Notes under the pieces: model-generated
The model's input: only the letters and a program-made list of their open reading frames with translations
What the model was told of the DNA's origin: nothing
Database searches by the model: none
Shown here: piece by piece, positions 26,064 to 33,854 of the stretch
Layout: each line of letters opens with the position of its first letter
How positions within the stretch are numbered: the stretch's first letter is position 1
Position numbers and translations under genes: made by a program
From: Actinoplanes sp. DH11
Lineage (GTDB): Bacteria; Actinomycetota; Actinomycetes; Mycobacteriales; Micromonosporaceae
Assembly: GCF_020873875.1 (NCBI RefSeq)
Contig: NZ_JAHWGU010000008.1
Span: 1 to 64,000, forward strand
DNA length: 64,000 nt
Direction of reading: 5' to 3'

Positions 26064-26103
26064 ACACTGTATGTATATTCGGCTTACCTGCACAGTGTAT
26101 GTA
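26064..26103. promoter_or_regulatory. Repeated 12-mer, likely TetR operator
   Basis: ACACTGTATGTA (26064-26075) and ACAGTGTATGTA (26092-26103) differ at one base and are 28 bp apart start to start, within the 74-bp divergent promoter region. The second copy runs directly into the AAAGGAG ribosome-binding site of the VOC gene. Confidence 0.6.
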
Positions 26104-26116
26104 AAGGAGTACAGCG

Positions 26117-26524
26117 ATGGCACTCACCAGCTCGTATCCCGTCCTGATGACCACGGACGTCGCGGCAACGACCGCCTTCTACCGGGAATACTTCGGATTC
26201 GACGTCGGTTTCGCAGCGGACTGGTACGTCAGTCTGCGGCGCGACACGTGGGAGCTGGCGGTGCTGGACACCGGGCACGAGACGATCCCGGCGGCGTACC
26301 GGGGCGCGGTCGCCGGCGGCATGCTGCTCAACCTCGAGGTGGACGATGTGGACGCCGAGTGGGAGCGCCTGGTCGCGAGCGGAACGCTGGCGGCCGTGCT
26401 GCCGATCCGGACCGAGGACTTCGGGCAGCGCCACTTCATCGTCGCCGGTCCGGACGGCGTCCTGATCGACGTGATCACCAACGTGGAGCCCACGCCGGAG
26501 TACGCCGCCCGGTTCACGCCGTGA
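26117..26524 (+). CDS. VOC-family (glyoxalase/bleomycin-resistance-like) protein
   Basis: A 135-residue single-module pair with the VOC signature ([20 protein letters not shown]) and the end motif '[19 protein letters not shown]'. AAAGGAG lies nine bases upstream of the ATG. Proteins of this shape dimerise to bind metal or drugs. Control by the divergent TetR regulator is likely. Its 3' end overlaps the convergent hydrolase gene by 11 bases. Confidence 0.85.
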   Translation: MALTSSYPVLMTTDVAATTAFYREYFGFDVGFAADWYVSLRRDTWELAVLDTGHETIPAAYRGAVAGGMLLNLEVDDVDAEWERLVASGTLAAVLPIRTEDFGQRHFIVAGPDGVLIDVITNVEPTPEYAARFTP

Positions 26525-27188
26525 TCGGTGACCCCGCGGGCCCGGACAGCAGGGCCGCCAGCGCCCGCGGCTCGGAGAACATCGGCCAATGCCCGGTCTT
26601 GAGCTCGGCGTAACTCCAGCCCTCCCCCACCATCAGCGCGAACAGGGGCACTGCCGCGGCCATCTCCCGCAGCTGCGCCTCCGAGAACGAGCAGAGGATT
26701 CCGGTACGCGGAACCGCCCGCCACGCCCCCCGGTGGTGCACCGCCCCGGTGGCCGTGCCGACCGGCTGCGCCTGCCCCCGCTCCCGGACCACCGCCCAGT
26801 CGAACCCCTCGGCCGCCGGCGGCGCCTCGGCGGGCACCGGCAGCATGCCGTCGACGTCGCGCACCGGCTCGCCGTCGAAGTCGGCCTGGGACATGCCGTC
26901 CGGCAGCGGCCCGGTGTCGACGTAGACGAGCCGCGCGATCCGCTCGGGCACCCGGTCGGCGGCCGCGGTCACGATCAGCCCGGCGTAGCTGTGCCCGACC
27001 AGCACCACCTCGTCCAGCTCCCGCAGCAGCCCGGTGAGCTGGTCGATGTGGTCGTCCACCGTGGTGCCCGGTAGCGCCGTCAGCGATACCTGGTGCACGT
27101 CGTGCCCCTCGGCCCGCAGAGGCGCGGCCACCTCGTCCCACGCCCAGCCACCCAACCAGAACCCCGCCACCAGCACATATGTCGTCAT
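26514..27188 (-). CDS. Alpha/beta hydrolase
   Basis: A 224-residue protein from ATG 27188 ([19 protein letters not shown]). The nucleophile elbow is '[15 protein letters not shown]' (Ser), and the late His is in '[13 protein letters not shown]'. It is the short, esterase-like type related to EstC and hydroxynitrile-lyase-like hydrolases. It is divergent from a WYL regulator across 47 bp with a perfect palindrome. Confidence 0.88.
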   Translation of the reverse strand: MTTYVLVAGFWLGGWAWDEVAAPLRAEGHDVHQVSLTALPGTTVDDHIDQLTGLLRELDEVVLVGHSYAGLIVTAAADRVPERIARLVYVDTGPLPDGMSQADFDGEPVRDVDGMLPVPAEAPPAAEGFDWAVVRERGQAQPVGTATGAVHHRGAWRAVPRTGILCSFSEAQLREMAAAVPLFALMVGEGWSYAELKTGHWPMFSEPRALAALLSGPAGSPITA

Positions 27189-27207
27189 GCCGATGACAGT
27201 AGGCCGA

Positions 27208-27232
27208 ATACCGGGCAGCTTCCGCCCGGTAT
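27208..27232. promoter_or_regulatory. Perfect inverted repeat, likely WYL-regulator operator
   Basis: ATACCGGGC (27208-27216) and GCCCGGTAT (27224-27232) with a 7-base spacer, between the divergent hydrolase (start 27188) and WYL gene (start 27236). A second palindrome, GTGGCACGTGCCAC (27238-27251), overlaps the regulator's first codons. Confidence 0.65.
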
Positions 27233-27235
27233 AAG

Positions 27236-28219
27236 GTGTGGCACGTGCCACAGTCACTCGGTCGCGTCCTCGGTCTGCTGGAGCTGCTGCAGGCGAGCCC
27301 GTCGGGTCAGACCGTCGGCCGGCTCGCCGAGCGGCTCGGGGTCGACGAGCGGACCGTCCGGCGCTACGCCACCCATCTCGCCGACCTCGGCATCCCGGTC
27401 GAGGGCCGCCGCGGGCGGTACGGCGGGTATGCCCTCGCCCCCGGCTACCGGCTGCCCCCGCTGATGTTCGGCGACGACGAGGCGGTCGCCGTGCTGCTGG
27501 GCCTGGTCGCCGGCCGCCGGACCGGGCTGGCCGGCACCGCGGCCGCCACCGAGACCGCCCTCGCCAAGATCCGCCGGGTGCTGCCGGCCGCGCTGCGCGC
27601 CCGCACCGACGCCCTGCTGTCCACCCTCGACTTCGCCGCCGCACCGCGCCCGGCCGTGCCGGACACCGCCACCGGCACCCTGCTCACCCTGGCCGGCGCG
27701 GCCAGCGCGCACCGGCCGGTCGCGATCACCTACGCCAAGCCCGGCGCGCCACCGGCGCGGCGGCGGCTCGACCCGTACGGCCTCGTCTTCCACGGCGGCA
27801 AATGGTTCGTCACCGGGCACGACCACGGCCGCGGCGCGGTCCGCCGGTTCCGCCTCGACCGGATCGGCGAGGCGGAGGTGCTGGACGGGACGTTCGAGGT
27901 GCCGGCCGGCTTCGACCCGGGTGCCGACGTGGCCGCCGGGCTCGCGTCCGGCGCCTGGCGCCACGAGGTCTCCGTGCTGCTGCACACCGACCTGGACACG
28001 GCCCGCCGCCGGATCCCGCCGACGGTCGCCACCGTCACCGGCACACCGGCCGGGGTGCGCCTGACGGCCCGGGCCGAACGCCTCGACGGCATGGCCCAGA
28101 TGCTCGCCGGCCTCGGCTGGGACTTCACCGTCGAATCCCCGGACGCCCTGCGGGCCGAGCTCACCGCCCTGGCCGACCGGCTCCGAGCCGCCGCCGGGCG
28201 GCGGCCGTCACGGCCCTGA
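27236..28219 (+). CDS. WYL-domain (YafY-type) transcriptional regulator
   Basis: A 327-residue regulator. The N-terminal HTH_11 is clear (SLGRVLGLLELLQASPSGQT, then VDERTVRRYATHLADLG), followed by 'PPLMFGDDEAVAVLLGL'. The WYL core is 'RRLDPYGLVFHGGKWFVTGH', where the usual W-Y-L triad is W-F-V. A C-terminal WCX region ends at residue ~315. Starts GTG 27236 or GTG 27245 are both possible. It probably regulates the divergent hydrolase gene and itself through the palindromes. Confidence 0.88.
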   Translation: MWHVPQSLGRVLGLLELLQASPSGQTVGRLAERLGVDERTVRRYATHLADLGIPVEGRRGRYGGYALAPGYRLPPLMFGDDEAVAVLLGLVAGRRTGLAGTAAATETALAKIRRVLPAALRARTDALLSTLDFAAAPRPAVPDTATGTLLTLAGAASAHRPVAITYAKPGAPPARRRLDPYGLVFHGGKWFVTGHDHGRGAVRRFRLDRIGEAEVLDGTFEVPAGFDPGADVAAGLASGAWRHEVSVLLHTDLDTARRRIPPTVATVTGTPAGVRLTARAERLDGMAQMLAGLGWDFTVESPDALRAELTALADRLRAAAGRRPSRP

Positions 28220-28464
28220 CCCGGCCCGCTCGTTGGTCACGCACAGCCCGGCGGCGAGCGGGCCTCGTAGCCGGCGTTGAGCACAGCCGGCGGCTGTCCG
28301 CGGCGATGAACCTGCGCCGGCAGGGCGCGCGGCGACAGGGCAGAATGCGCATCGGCCGAGAAGAAGTGTGCCCGGACTCACCCGAGCCGGAGAGGATCAG
28401 GTGCAACCGCCGGGGGCCCCCGCGACGAACACCTTGATGGAGGACCTGTGCGGAAGGGAGGGCG

Positions 28465-29100
28465 ATGAGCTCCGACGACGAGCTTGCCGAGCGGTTGCGC
28501 GACGGCGACGAGCGGGCACTGCGCACGGCGTACGACAGGTACGGCGCCGCCGTGTTCCACCTGGCTCAGCGGCTGCTGCCGGGCGACGCGACCGGTGCCG
28601 AGGACGTCACCCGGTCGACGTTCGTGGCGGCCTGGAACGGCCGGGACGCCTTCGACCCCGCACGCGCCACGATGCTGGGCTGGCTGCTGGGCATCGCGCG
28701 GCGCAAGGCCGTCGACCGCCTGCGGCAGGCGGATCCGGCGAGCACGGCGGTACGGCCGTCGCCCGAATCCCCGTCCCGGGACACGCCCGCAACTCTGACC
28801 CCGGACACGCCCGCAAGCCGGTCCCCGGGCACGCCCGCAAGCCGGGACACGCCGGAACTCGCCGCGGACCGCCTGATCGTCGCCGACGAGCTGGCCCGGC
28901 TGCCCGCCGACCAGCGGCGCACACTGGAGTTGGCGTTCTTCGACGGACTCACCCAGCAGCAGCTGGTGGCCGTCACCGGACTGCCGCCGGACGTGGTCCG
29001 CAGCCACATCCGGACCGGCATGGCACACCTGCGACGTCGTTGGGAGGTGGACGGTGCAGCATCTGGATCACGATCGGCTGGTCCTTCTCGCGCTCTCTGA
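28465..29100 (+). CDS. ECF-family sigma factor
   Basis: A 211-residue sigma factor. Region 2 is at ~15-85 (RTAYDRYGAAVFHLAQRLLP, then ATMLGWLLGIARRKAVDRLR), region 4 at ~130-190 (LPADQRRTLELAFFDGLTQQ, then VVRSHIRTGMAHLRRRW). Between them lies a repetitive linker rich in TP, RDTPA and SPGTPAS, encoded by about four imperfect ~30-bp DNA repeats (28770-28855). It overlaps the anti-sigma gene by 47 bp, as in SigK-RskA pairs, so the two proteins are co-produced. Confidence 0.9.
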   Translation: MSSDDELAERLRDGDERALRTAYDRYGAAVFHLAQRLLPGDATGAEDVTRSTFVAAWNGRDAFDPARATMLGWLLGIARRKAVDRLRQADPASTAVRPSPESPSRDTPATLTPDTPASRSPGTPASRDTPELAADRLIVADELARLPADQRRTLELAFFDGLTQQQLVAVTGLPPDVVRSHIRTGMAHLRRRWEVDGAASGSRSAGPSRAL

Positions 29101-29809
29101 GGAACACGAGGAGCTGACCGAGTCGGATCATCTGGCGCACTGTGCCGCCTGCCGCCACGAGATGGAGGCGCTGCGTCACGTCGCGTTCGTCGGCTCCCAG
29201 GTCCAGGACCTGCGGGAGCTGCCGCCGCCGCCCGATCACCTGTGGCAGGCCATCGCCGCGGACATCGAACGCCCGGCGCCGCCCGCTCCCGTCGTCGACC
29301 TGGCCACCCGGCGCGACCAGCCCTCGGCCGGCCGGAAGCCCTCGGCCGGCCGGACCGCACCCGGAAGGTCGCGGCGTCGCTGGCTGGCGCCGCTGGTCGC
29401 GGCGGCTGCGGCGGCGGTCCTCGCGGTCGCCGGCACGGTCACCGTCGACCGTCTCACCGGCCCCGCTACGGCCGAGCAGGTGACCGCCGTCGCCACGCTC
29501 ACGCCCCTGGCGACGGTGCCGGCGAGCGCGGGCGGCGACGTCCGGGTGACCTCGGACGGCCACCTGCACATCGACGTGCGGGACCTGCCGCTGACGACCG
29601 GCTTCCACGAGGTGTGGCTGCTGGACCCCGACGACCCGACGCGGATGGTCGCCGTGGGCAACCTGCCCGAGGCGCGCGAGGCCGTGCTGCCGGTGCCGGC
29701 CGGCACCGACCTCAACCGGTTCCGCCTGGTCGACGTCAGCGACGAACCTCACGACGGCGACGCCACGCACTCCGGCAAGAGCCTGCTGCGCGGCACGCTG
29801 ACGAACTGA
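29054..29809 (+). CDS. RskA-type anti-sigma factor
   Basis: A 251-residue membrane protein from GTG 29054, with GGAGGTGG just upstream. The zinc anti-sigma motif is H26-x3-C30-x2-C33. One transmembrane helix spans ~111-130 after a run of Arg. The extracytoplasmic RskA domain (~145-250) contains 'GFHEVWLLDPDDPTRMVAVG'. It would hold the cognate ECF factor at the membrane until proteolysis releases it. Confidence 0.92.
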   Translation: MQHLDHDRLVLLALSEEHEELTESDHLAHCAACRHEMEALRHVAFVGSQVQDLRELPPPPDHLWQAIAADIERPAPPAPVVDLATRRDQPSAGRKPSAGRTAPGRSRRRWLAPLVAAAAAAVLAVAGTVTVDRLTGPATAEQVTAVATLTPLATVPASAGGDVRVTSDGHLHIDVRDLPLTTGFHEVWLLDPDDPTRMVAVGNLPEAREAVLPVPAGTDLNRFRLVDVSDEPHDGDATHSGKSLLRGTLTN

Positions 29810-29852
29810 CAGGTGTACGGGGTGATGGTGCCGCTGTCACCCCGTACACCTG
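29810..29852. terminator. Perfect 16-bp hairpin between convergent genes
   Basis: CAGGTGTACGGGGTGA (29810-29825) pairs with TCACCCCGTACACCTG (29837-29852) around an 11-base loop. It begins right at the anti-sigma stop and ends before the stop of the convergent HTH gene. Confidence 0.85.
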
Positions 29853-29859
29853 AATGCCG

Positions 29860-30279
29860 TCATGCGGGATCCTCCTCGGAGCGCGCCGCCAGGCGCTCGT
29901 AGCGCTGCTTCGCCGCCTGCGGCGTGTTGAGGCCCAGCCCGAACGCGATGTCCTGCCAGGTCATCCCCCTGCTCCGGGCGATCTTCAGCAGGCCCAGCTC
30001 AGTCACGTCGAGGTCCGCGCGAACGCCGGGCAGCAGCGTCAGCGCCGCGACCAGGTCGTTGTCGTCGACGTCCGGCTCGTCCGGTTCCGCGACGATCGAG
30101 CCGCCGGCGAGTCCGGCGACGAGCCGCACCACCTCGTGCGGCGCCGGCATGGTGGGGTGGGCCTGCCGTGACCGGCGCCCGGGGTTGCCGGCGTGCCGGT
30201 CGACCAGGTGCGTCAGGGATCGGTAGGTACGCGAGGCGCGCTGTGCCGCGGAGTCGGGCCGGGCGAAGAGATCGGACAT
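29860..30279 (-). CDS. Small HTH DNA-binding protein
   Basis: About 139 residues from ATG 30279 (MSDLFARPDSAAQRASRTYR); an ATG four codons upstream is also open. The C-terminal half is a sigma-region-4-like HTH (KIARSRGMTWQDIAFGLGLN, then TPQAAKQRYERLAAR). A perfect 11-bp inverted repeat spans the start codon, suggesting autoregulation. The partner genes are not evident. Confidence 0.7.
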   Translation of the reverse strand: MSDLFARPDSAAQRASRTYRSLTHLVDRHAGNPGRRSRQAHPTMPAPHEVVRLVAGLAGGSIVAEPDEPDVDDNDLVAALTLLPGVRADLDVTELGLLKIARSRGMTWQDIAFGLGLNTPQAAKQRYERLAARSEEDPA

Positions 30280-30298
30280 GCCCTGAAGCATGTCCGAT
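30271..30298. promoter_or_regulatory. Perfect inverted repeat over a start codon
   Basis: ATCGGACATGC (30271-30281) and GCATGTCCGAT (30288-30298) with spacer CCTGAA. It covers both possible start codons of the HTH gene. It could be an autorepressor site on DNA or a hairpin in the mRNA that hides the start. Confidence 0.6.
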
Positions 30299-30427
30299 CA
30301 ACGCCTCGTTTTCAACTTTTTGTTTAAGCAGTGTCGGTGCCGAGCAGACACCCGAGGCGGCCAGGAGCCCACCGGAACCAGGAGCGCGTAGTCCGATCCG
30401 ATCTTTTAGTGTCCGGTGGACCGGCGT

Positions 30428-30835
30428 TCAGCAACCCTCCGGGGTTACCAACCAATATCCGGCATCACAGTCGATGGGCGTGGCGTCGCTGTCTCCGCTG
30501 GTGTCGATCGCCACCGTACCGGGAATCACCGTCGGGACGTTTCCGTTGCCCTCCACGCTCAGGCCGCTGTCAGCTTCAGCGGGAAGGTTGGTCACGGGAG
30601 GCTCGAGCACGTCCTTGGGCAGGCCGGAAAGTTGGTCGTCGCGGGTGGTTCTGTGCTTGTTTCCCTGCGTTATGGCCTCAGCAGCGGTTTCGATGAAACA
30701 CACGTATGGGTCATAGCAAGGGCCCGCCATGGCGACCGTCGTGGCGCTGGGTGCGGCGATGGCCGACCCCGCTCCCGCAGCCGCTCCCGTGACGACCCCC
30801 AGCCCGATGAAGACGGCGCACAGTGCCTTTTTCAT
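30428..30835 (-). CDS. Small secreted protein of unknown function
   Basis: A 135-residue precursor. Residues 1-28 are a signal peptide (KKALCAVFIGLGVVTGAAAG, cleavage after SAIAA). The mature part has four Cys (PCYDPYVCF near the start, DCDAG and PEGC at the end), which could form two disulfides. No known domain. The Ser/Asp/Thr-rich middle is low in structure. Confidence 0.6.
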   Translation of the reverse strand: MKKALCAVFIGLGVVTGAAAGAGSAIAAPSATTVAMAGPCYDPYVCFIETAAEAITQGNKHRTTRDDQLSGLPKDVLEPPVTNLPAEADSGLSVEGNGNVPTVIPGTVAIDTSGDSDATPIDCDAGYWLVTPEGC

Positions 30836-31094
30836 GATCTGCCTCGCGTGGAAGAATGTTGCATTCGCTGGGCAAGAATAAGTGGGCCCAGCGAATGAGT
30901 CCGTGCCCGGAAATAGTAGACACGCTTTTTCATCACCGAGGGATTATTCGAGAGATCCGCGGCGGGGCCAACCGACAGCGATCCGAACGTACGATCTGAG
31001 CAATTGTATGACCGTTTCGCGATCCGGGCATTCCGCGGGCAGCCACTCACGTGAAGTGCCGTCGCGGTATTGACGCCGCCATTGATCCCCGCCG

Positions 31095-31574
31095 CTACAG
31101 GCCTTCGCTGAGATCCCGGGCGTTCCAGCCCGGCGTGTCGAAGCGCACCGGGCGGGCGCCGACCAACGCCGTCAGGTGTTTCTCGAGGGTTGCCAGTTCG
31201 GCGGCGCCGATCTGCTGCTGCCACCGCTCGCGCAGCTCGTCGAAGATCGCTTCGCCCTCCCGCATGACCGCGAAGCCCAGCGGCGTGACCTGCAGGCGTT
31301 TGCGGCGCGCGTCGCGGGGATCCGTCTCGCTCGTCACGTATCCCCGGTCCTGCAGCACGGCGATGGTCCGCGCCGCCGACTGCTTGGTGACCGACAGATG
31401 CCGGCCCAGAGCGGAAGCACTGTCCGCGCCCGCGGCGATGGCCCGCATGGCGAAGTCGTGGACCGGCCGGACGTCTTCGTGGCCGCGCCGGGCCAGTTCG
31501 TCGATCGCGGCGTCCACCAGGGCACGGAAGCCACCGAGCAGTAGCAGCGCGAGATCAGCGCCAGAACGGGACAT
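31095..31574 (-). CDS. MarR-family transcriptional regulator
   Basis: A 159-residue winged-helix protein with the MarR core (SALGRHLSVTKQSAARTIAV, then RGYVTSETDPRDARRKRLQV). The wing motif DPRDARRK is classical. It is divergent from an epoxide-hydrolase-like gene, and a perfect palindrome lies between them, so it likely represses that gene. Confidence 0.92.
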   Translation of the reverse strand: MSRSGADLALLLLGGFRALVDAAIDELARRGHEDVRPVHDFAMRAIAAGADSASALGRHLSVTKQSAARTIAVLQDRGYVTSETDPRDARRKRLQVTPLGFAVMREGEAIFDELRERWQQQIGAAELATLEKHLTALVGARPVRFDTPGWNARDLSEGL

Positions 31575-31612
31575 GGGAGGAGCCTACGACAGCGCCCTCG
31601 ACAATCGACAGC

Positions 31613-31638
31613 CTGGGTGTCTATTATTCGACACCCAG
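31613..31638. promoter_or_regulatory. Perfect inverted repeat, likely MarR operator
   Basis: CTGGGTGTC (31613-31621) and GACACCCAG (31630-31638) flank TATTATTC, which could itself serve as a -10 region. It lies 39 bp from the MarR start and 22 bp from the hydrolase start. Confidence 0.65.
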
Positions 31639-31659
31639 CCTGTCTATTTGAGGAGCAGC

Positions 31660-32511
31660 ATGACCGTCACCCACCACCACGCCGAGGTCAACGGGACCCG
31701 GCTGCACTACGTCGCCGCCGGTGACAGCGGATCGCCGATCCTGCTGGTGCACGGTTTCCCCGAGACCTGGTGGGCGTTCCACAAGCTGATCCCGCTGCTC
31801 GCCGCCGAGCACCGCGTGTTCGCCGTCGACCTGCGCGGCTTCGGCGACTCCGGCAACAGCCCCGGCGAGTACGAGAGCGCGACCGCCGCCGAGGACCTGC
31901 ACCAGCTGATCGGCGTGCTCGGGGTGGGCCCGGTGCACCTAACCGGCCAGGACATCAGCGGCGCCACCGTGTTCCGCCTGGCCACCGGCCACCCGCAGGA
32001 CGTACTGAGCCTCACCGCCATCGAGATGGGCCTGCCCGGCTTCGGCCTGGAGGTGCTGGCCGACGTCACGCACGGCGGCGCCTGGCACATCGGCGTCCTT
32101 GCCGCACCCGGCATCCCGGAACTGCTGCTGACCGGCCGCGAACGCGAATTCCTGAGCCGGTACGCCTTCCCGTCCCTGACCGCGACGCCCGGGGCGATCA
32201 CCGACGCCGACATCGACGAGTTCACCCGTACCTATGCCCGCCCGGACGGCTGGCGGGGCGCAGCCGGCCTGTACCGCTCGATGCTGCGGGAGGGTGCCGA
32301 ACTGGCGGCTCTGCGACTGACCGTCCCGGTCCTGGCCGTCGGGGCCGGCGGCGGCCCGTTCACCGCGCACACCATGACCCAGGCCACCACCGGTGGCATC
32401 CGCACCGTGACGCTGGACGGCGTCGGCCACTACGTCGCCATGGAAGCCCCCGCCGAACTGGCCGAGGCCGTCCTCGACTTCACCGCCACGGTCGACTCTC
32501 CGCCCTCTTGA
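31660..32511 (+). CDS. Epoxide-hydrolase-like alpha/beta hydrolase
   Basis: A 283-residue protein from ATG 31660 with AGGAGC seven bases upstream. The oxyanion motif is 'HGFPETWWAFHKLIP'; the nucleophile position is Asp in 'VHLTGQDISGATVFRLA', as in epoxide hydrolases and haloalkane dehalogenase relatives; the catalytic His is in 'VGHYVAMEAPAELAE'. It would hydrolyse an epoxide or related small molecule. The divergent MarR regulator suggests induction by the substrate. Confidence 0.88.
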   Translation: MTVTHHHAEVNGTRLHYVAAGDSGSPILLVHGFPETWWAFHKLIPLLAAEHRVFAVDLRGFGDSGNSPGEYESATAAEDLHQLIGVLGVGPVHLTGQDISGATVFRLATGHPQDVLSLTAIEMGLPGFGLEVLADVTHGGAWHIGVLAAPGIPELLLTGREREFLSRYAFPSLTATPGAITDADIDEFTRTYARPDGWRGAAGLYRSMLREGAELAALRLTVPVLAVGAGGGPFTAHTMTQATTGGIRTVTLDGVGHYVAMEAPAELAEAVLDFTATVDSPPS

Positions 32512-32519
32512 CGGCCGCT

Positions 32520-32553
32520 TTACTGCTTTACTATGGTCCTAGTAAAGCAGTAA
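32520..32553. promoter_or_regulatory. Perfect 34-bp palindromic operator for the YtrA-type regulator
   Basis: TTACTGCTTTACTA (32520-32533) and TAGTAAAGCAGTAA (32540-32553) are exact complements around TGGTCC. The right arm abuts the AAGGAG ribosome-binding site of the GntR gene. AT-rich palindromes of this form, including a GTAxTA-type core, are typical YtrA-subfamily sites. Confidence 0.82.
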
Positions 32554-32562
32554 GGAGCTGCC

Positions 32563-32958
32563 GTGTTCGCGTTCCGGCTCGACAACCACTCCGGCGTGCC
32601 GCCGTACCTGCAACTCGTCCAGCAGGTCCGCCAGGCGGTGCTGCTGGGCTTTCTCCAACCCGGTGACCGCCTCCCGCTCATCCGCGAGGTGGTCGAGGAC
32701 CTGGCGATCAATCCGAACACCGTCGCCAAGGCGTACCGGCAGATGGAGCAGGAGAACCTGGTCACCGGCCGGCCCGGTCAGGGCACGTTCGTCAATGAAC
32801 AGCAGTCGGCCGTGATGCCGGCATCGACGTACACGTCGCTGCGCCGCGGCCTGGCGACCTGGCTGCGCCGTGCCTACGCGGCCGGGCTCGACGAGCAGGC
32901 GGTCAACGCGCTTTTCGCGTCCGTCCACCAGCAGACGAGGAATGAGGAAGTGGCGTGA
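32563..32958 (+). CDS. GntR-family regulator, YtrA type
   Basis: A 131-residue protein from GTG 32563 with AAGGAG upstream. The GntR winged helix is 'PPYLQLVQQVRQAVLLGFLQ', then 'INPNTVAKAYRQMEQENLVT', with a short helical C-terminus typical of YtrA regulators of ABC transporters. Its stop overlaps the ABC ATPase start (GTGA), so regulator, ATPase and permease form one operon that it probably autoregulates through the upstream palindrome. Confidence 0.92.
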   Translation: MFAFRLDNHSGVPPYLQLVQQVRQAVLLGFLQPGDRLPLIREVVEDLAINPNTVAKAYRQMEQENLVTGRPGQGTFVNEQQSAVMPASTYTSLRRGLATWLRRAYAAGLDEQAVNALFASVHQQTRNEEVA

Positions 32959-33854
32959 CAGCGACCGAGCTCGCGCTGCGCACCGACGGTGTGGGCAAGC
33001 GGTACCGGAAGGGCTGGGCGCTGCGCGACTGCACCCTGGCCCTGCCGGCGGGCGGCGTGATCGCCCTGGTCGGGCCGAACGGCGCGGGCAAAACCACGCT
33101 GCTGCGCCTCGTCGTCGGGTTGCTGGAACCGAGCACCGGCACGGTGGAGGTCCTCGGCCACGACGTCACCGCCAGCACTCCGCGGACCCTGTCCCGGGTC
33201 GGGTTCCTGGCCCAGGACCACCCGCTGTACAAGCGCTTCACCGTCGCCGAGATGCTGCGCTTCGGCCGGGCCTGCAACCTGCGGTTCGACCAGGGGCTGG
33301 CCGAGCGCCGGCTGGCGAAGTTGGGCATCCCGCTCGACCGCAAGGCCGGTACGCTCTCCGGCGGGCAGCAGGCCCAGGTCGCGTTGGCGCTGGCGCTGGC
33401 GAAGCGGCCGGATCTGCTGGTCCTCGACGAGCCGGTGGCCAGCCTCGATCCGCTGGCCCGGCACGAGTTCCTACAGGTCCTCATGGGCGCGGTGGCCGAG
33501 TCCGGGGTGACGGTCCTGTTCTCCTCCCACGTCGTGCACGAGCTGGAACGCGTCTGCGATCACCTGGTCGTGCTCAACCACGGCCGGGTCACGCTCACCG
33601 GTGACATCGACACCCTCCTCACCGAGCACCGGCTGCTCGTCGGCCCGCGCACGGCCACCGACCTGGGCCGCGCCGGCACCGTCGTGGAGGCGGTCCACAG
33701 CGACCGGCACACGACCCTGCTGGTACGGGACGGCGCGATCCCGACCGCGCCCGGGTGGCAGGCCCAGCCGGTCGGGCTGGAGGACCTGGTGCTGGCGTAC
33801 CTGCGCCGGCCGTCCGAACCGAGCGCCGCGGTCACGTCGGGGGTGGCGGCATGA
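32955..33854 (+). CDS. ABC transporter ATP-binding protein
   Basis: A 299-residue ATPase. Walker A is GPNGAGKTT (40-48), the Q loop 'VGFLAQDHPLYK', the signature 'LSGGQQAQVALAL' and Walker B 'LLVLDEPVASLD'. The C-terminal ~80 residues form an extra domain common to drug or bacteriocin exporters. It is translationally coupled to the GntR regulator before it and the permease after it (both 4-bp overlaps). Confidence 0.95.
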   Translation: MTATELALRTDGVGKRYRKGWALRDCTLALPAGGVIALVGPNGAGKTTLLRLVVGLLEPSTGTVEVLGHDVTASTPRTLSRVGFLAQDHPLYKRFTVAEMLRFGRACNLRFDQGLAERRLAKLGIPLDRKAGTLSGGQQAQVALALALAKRPDLLVLDEPVASLDPLARHEFLQVLMGAVAESGVTVLFSSHVVHELERVCDHLVVLNHGRVTLTGDIDTLLTEHRLLVGPRTATDLGRAGTVVEAVHSDRHTTLLVRDGAIPTAPGWQAQPVGLEDLVLAYLRRPSEPSAAVTSGVAA

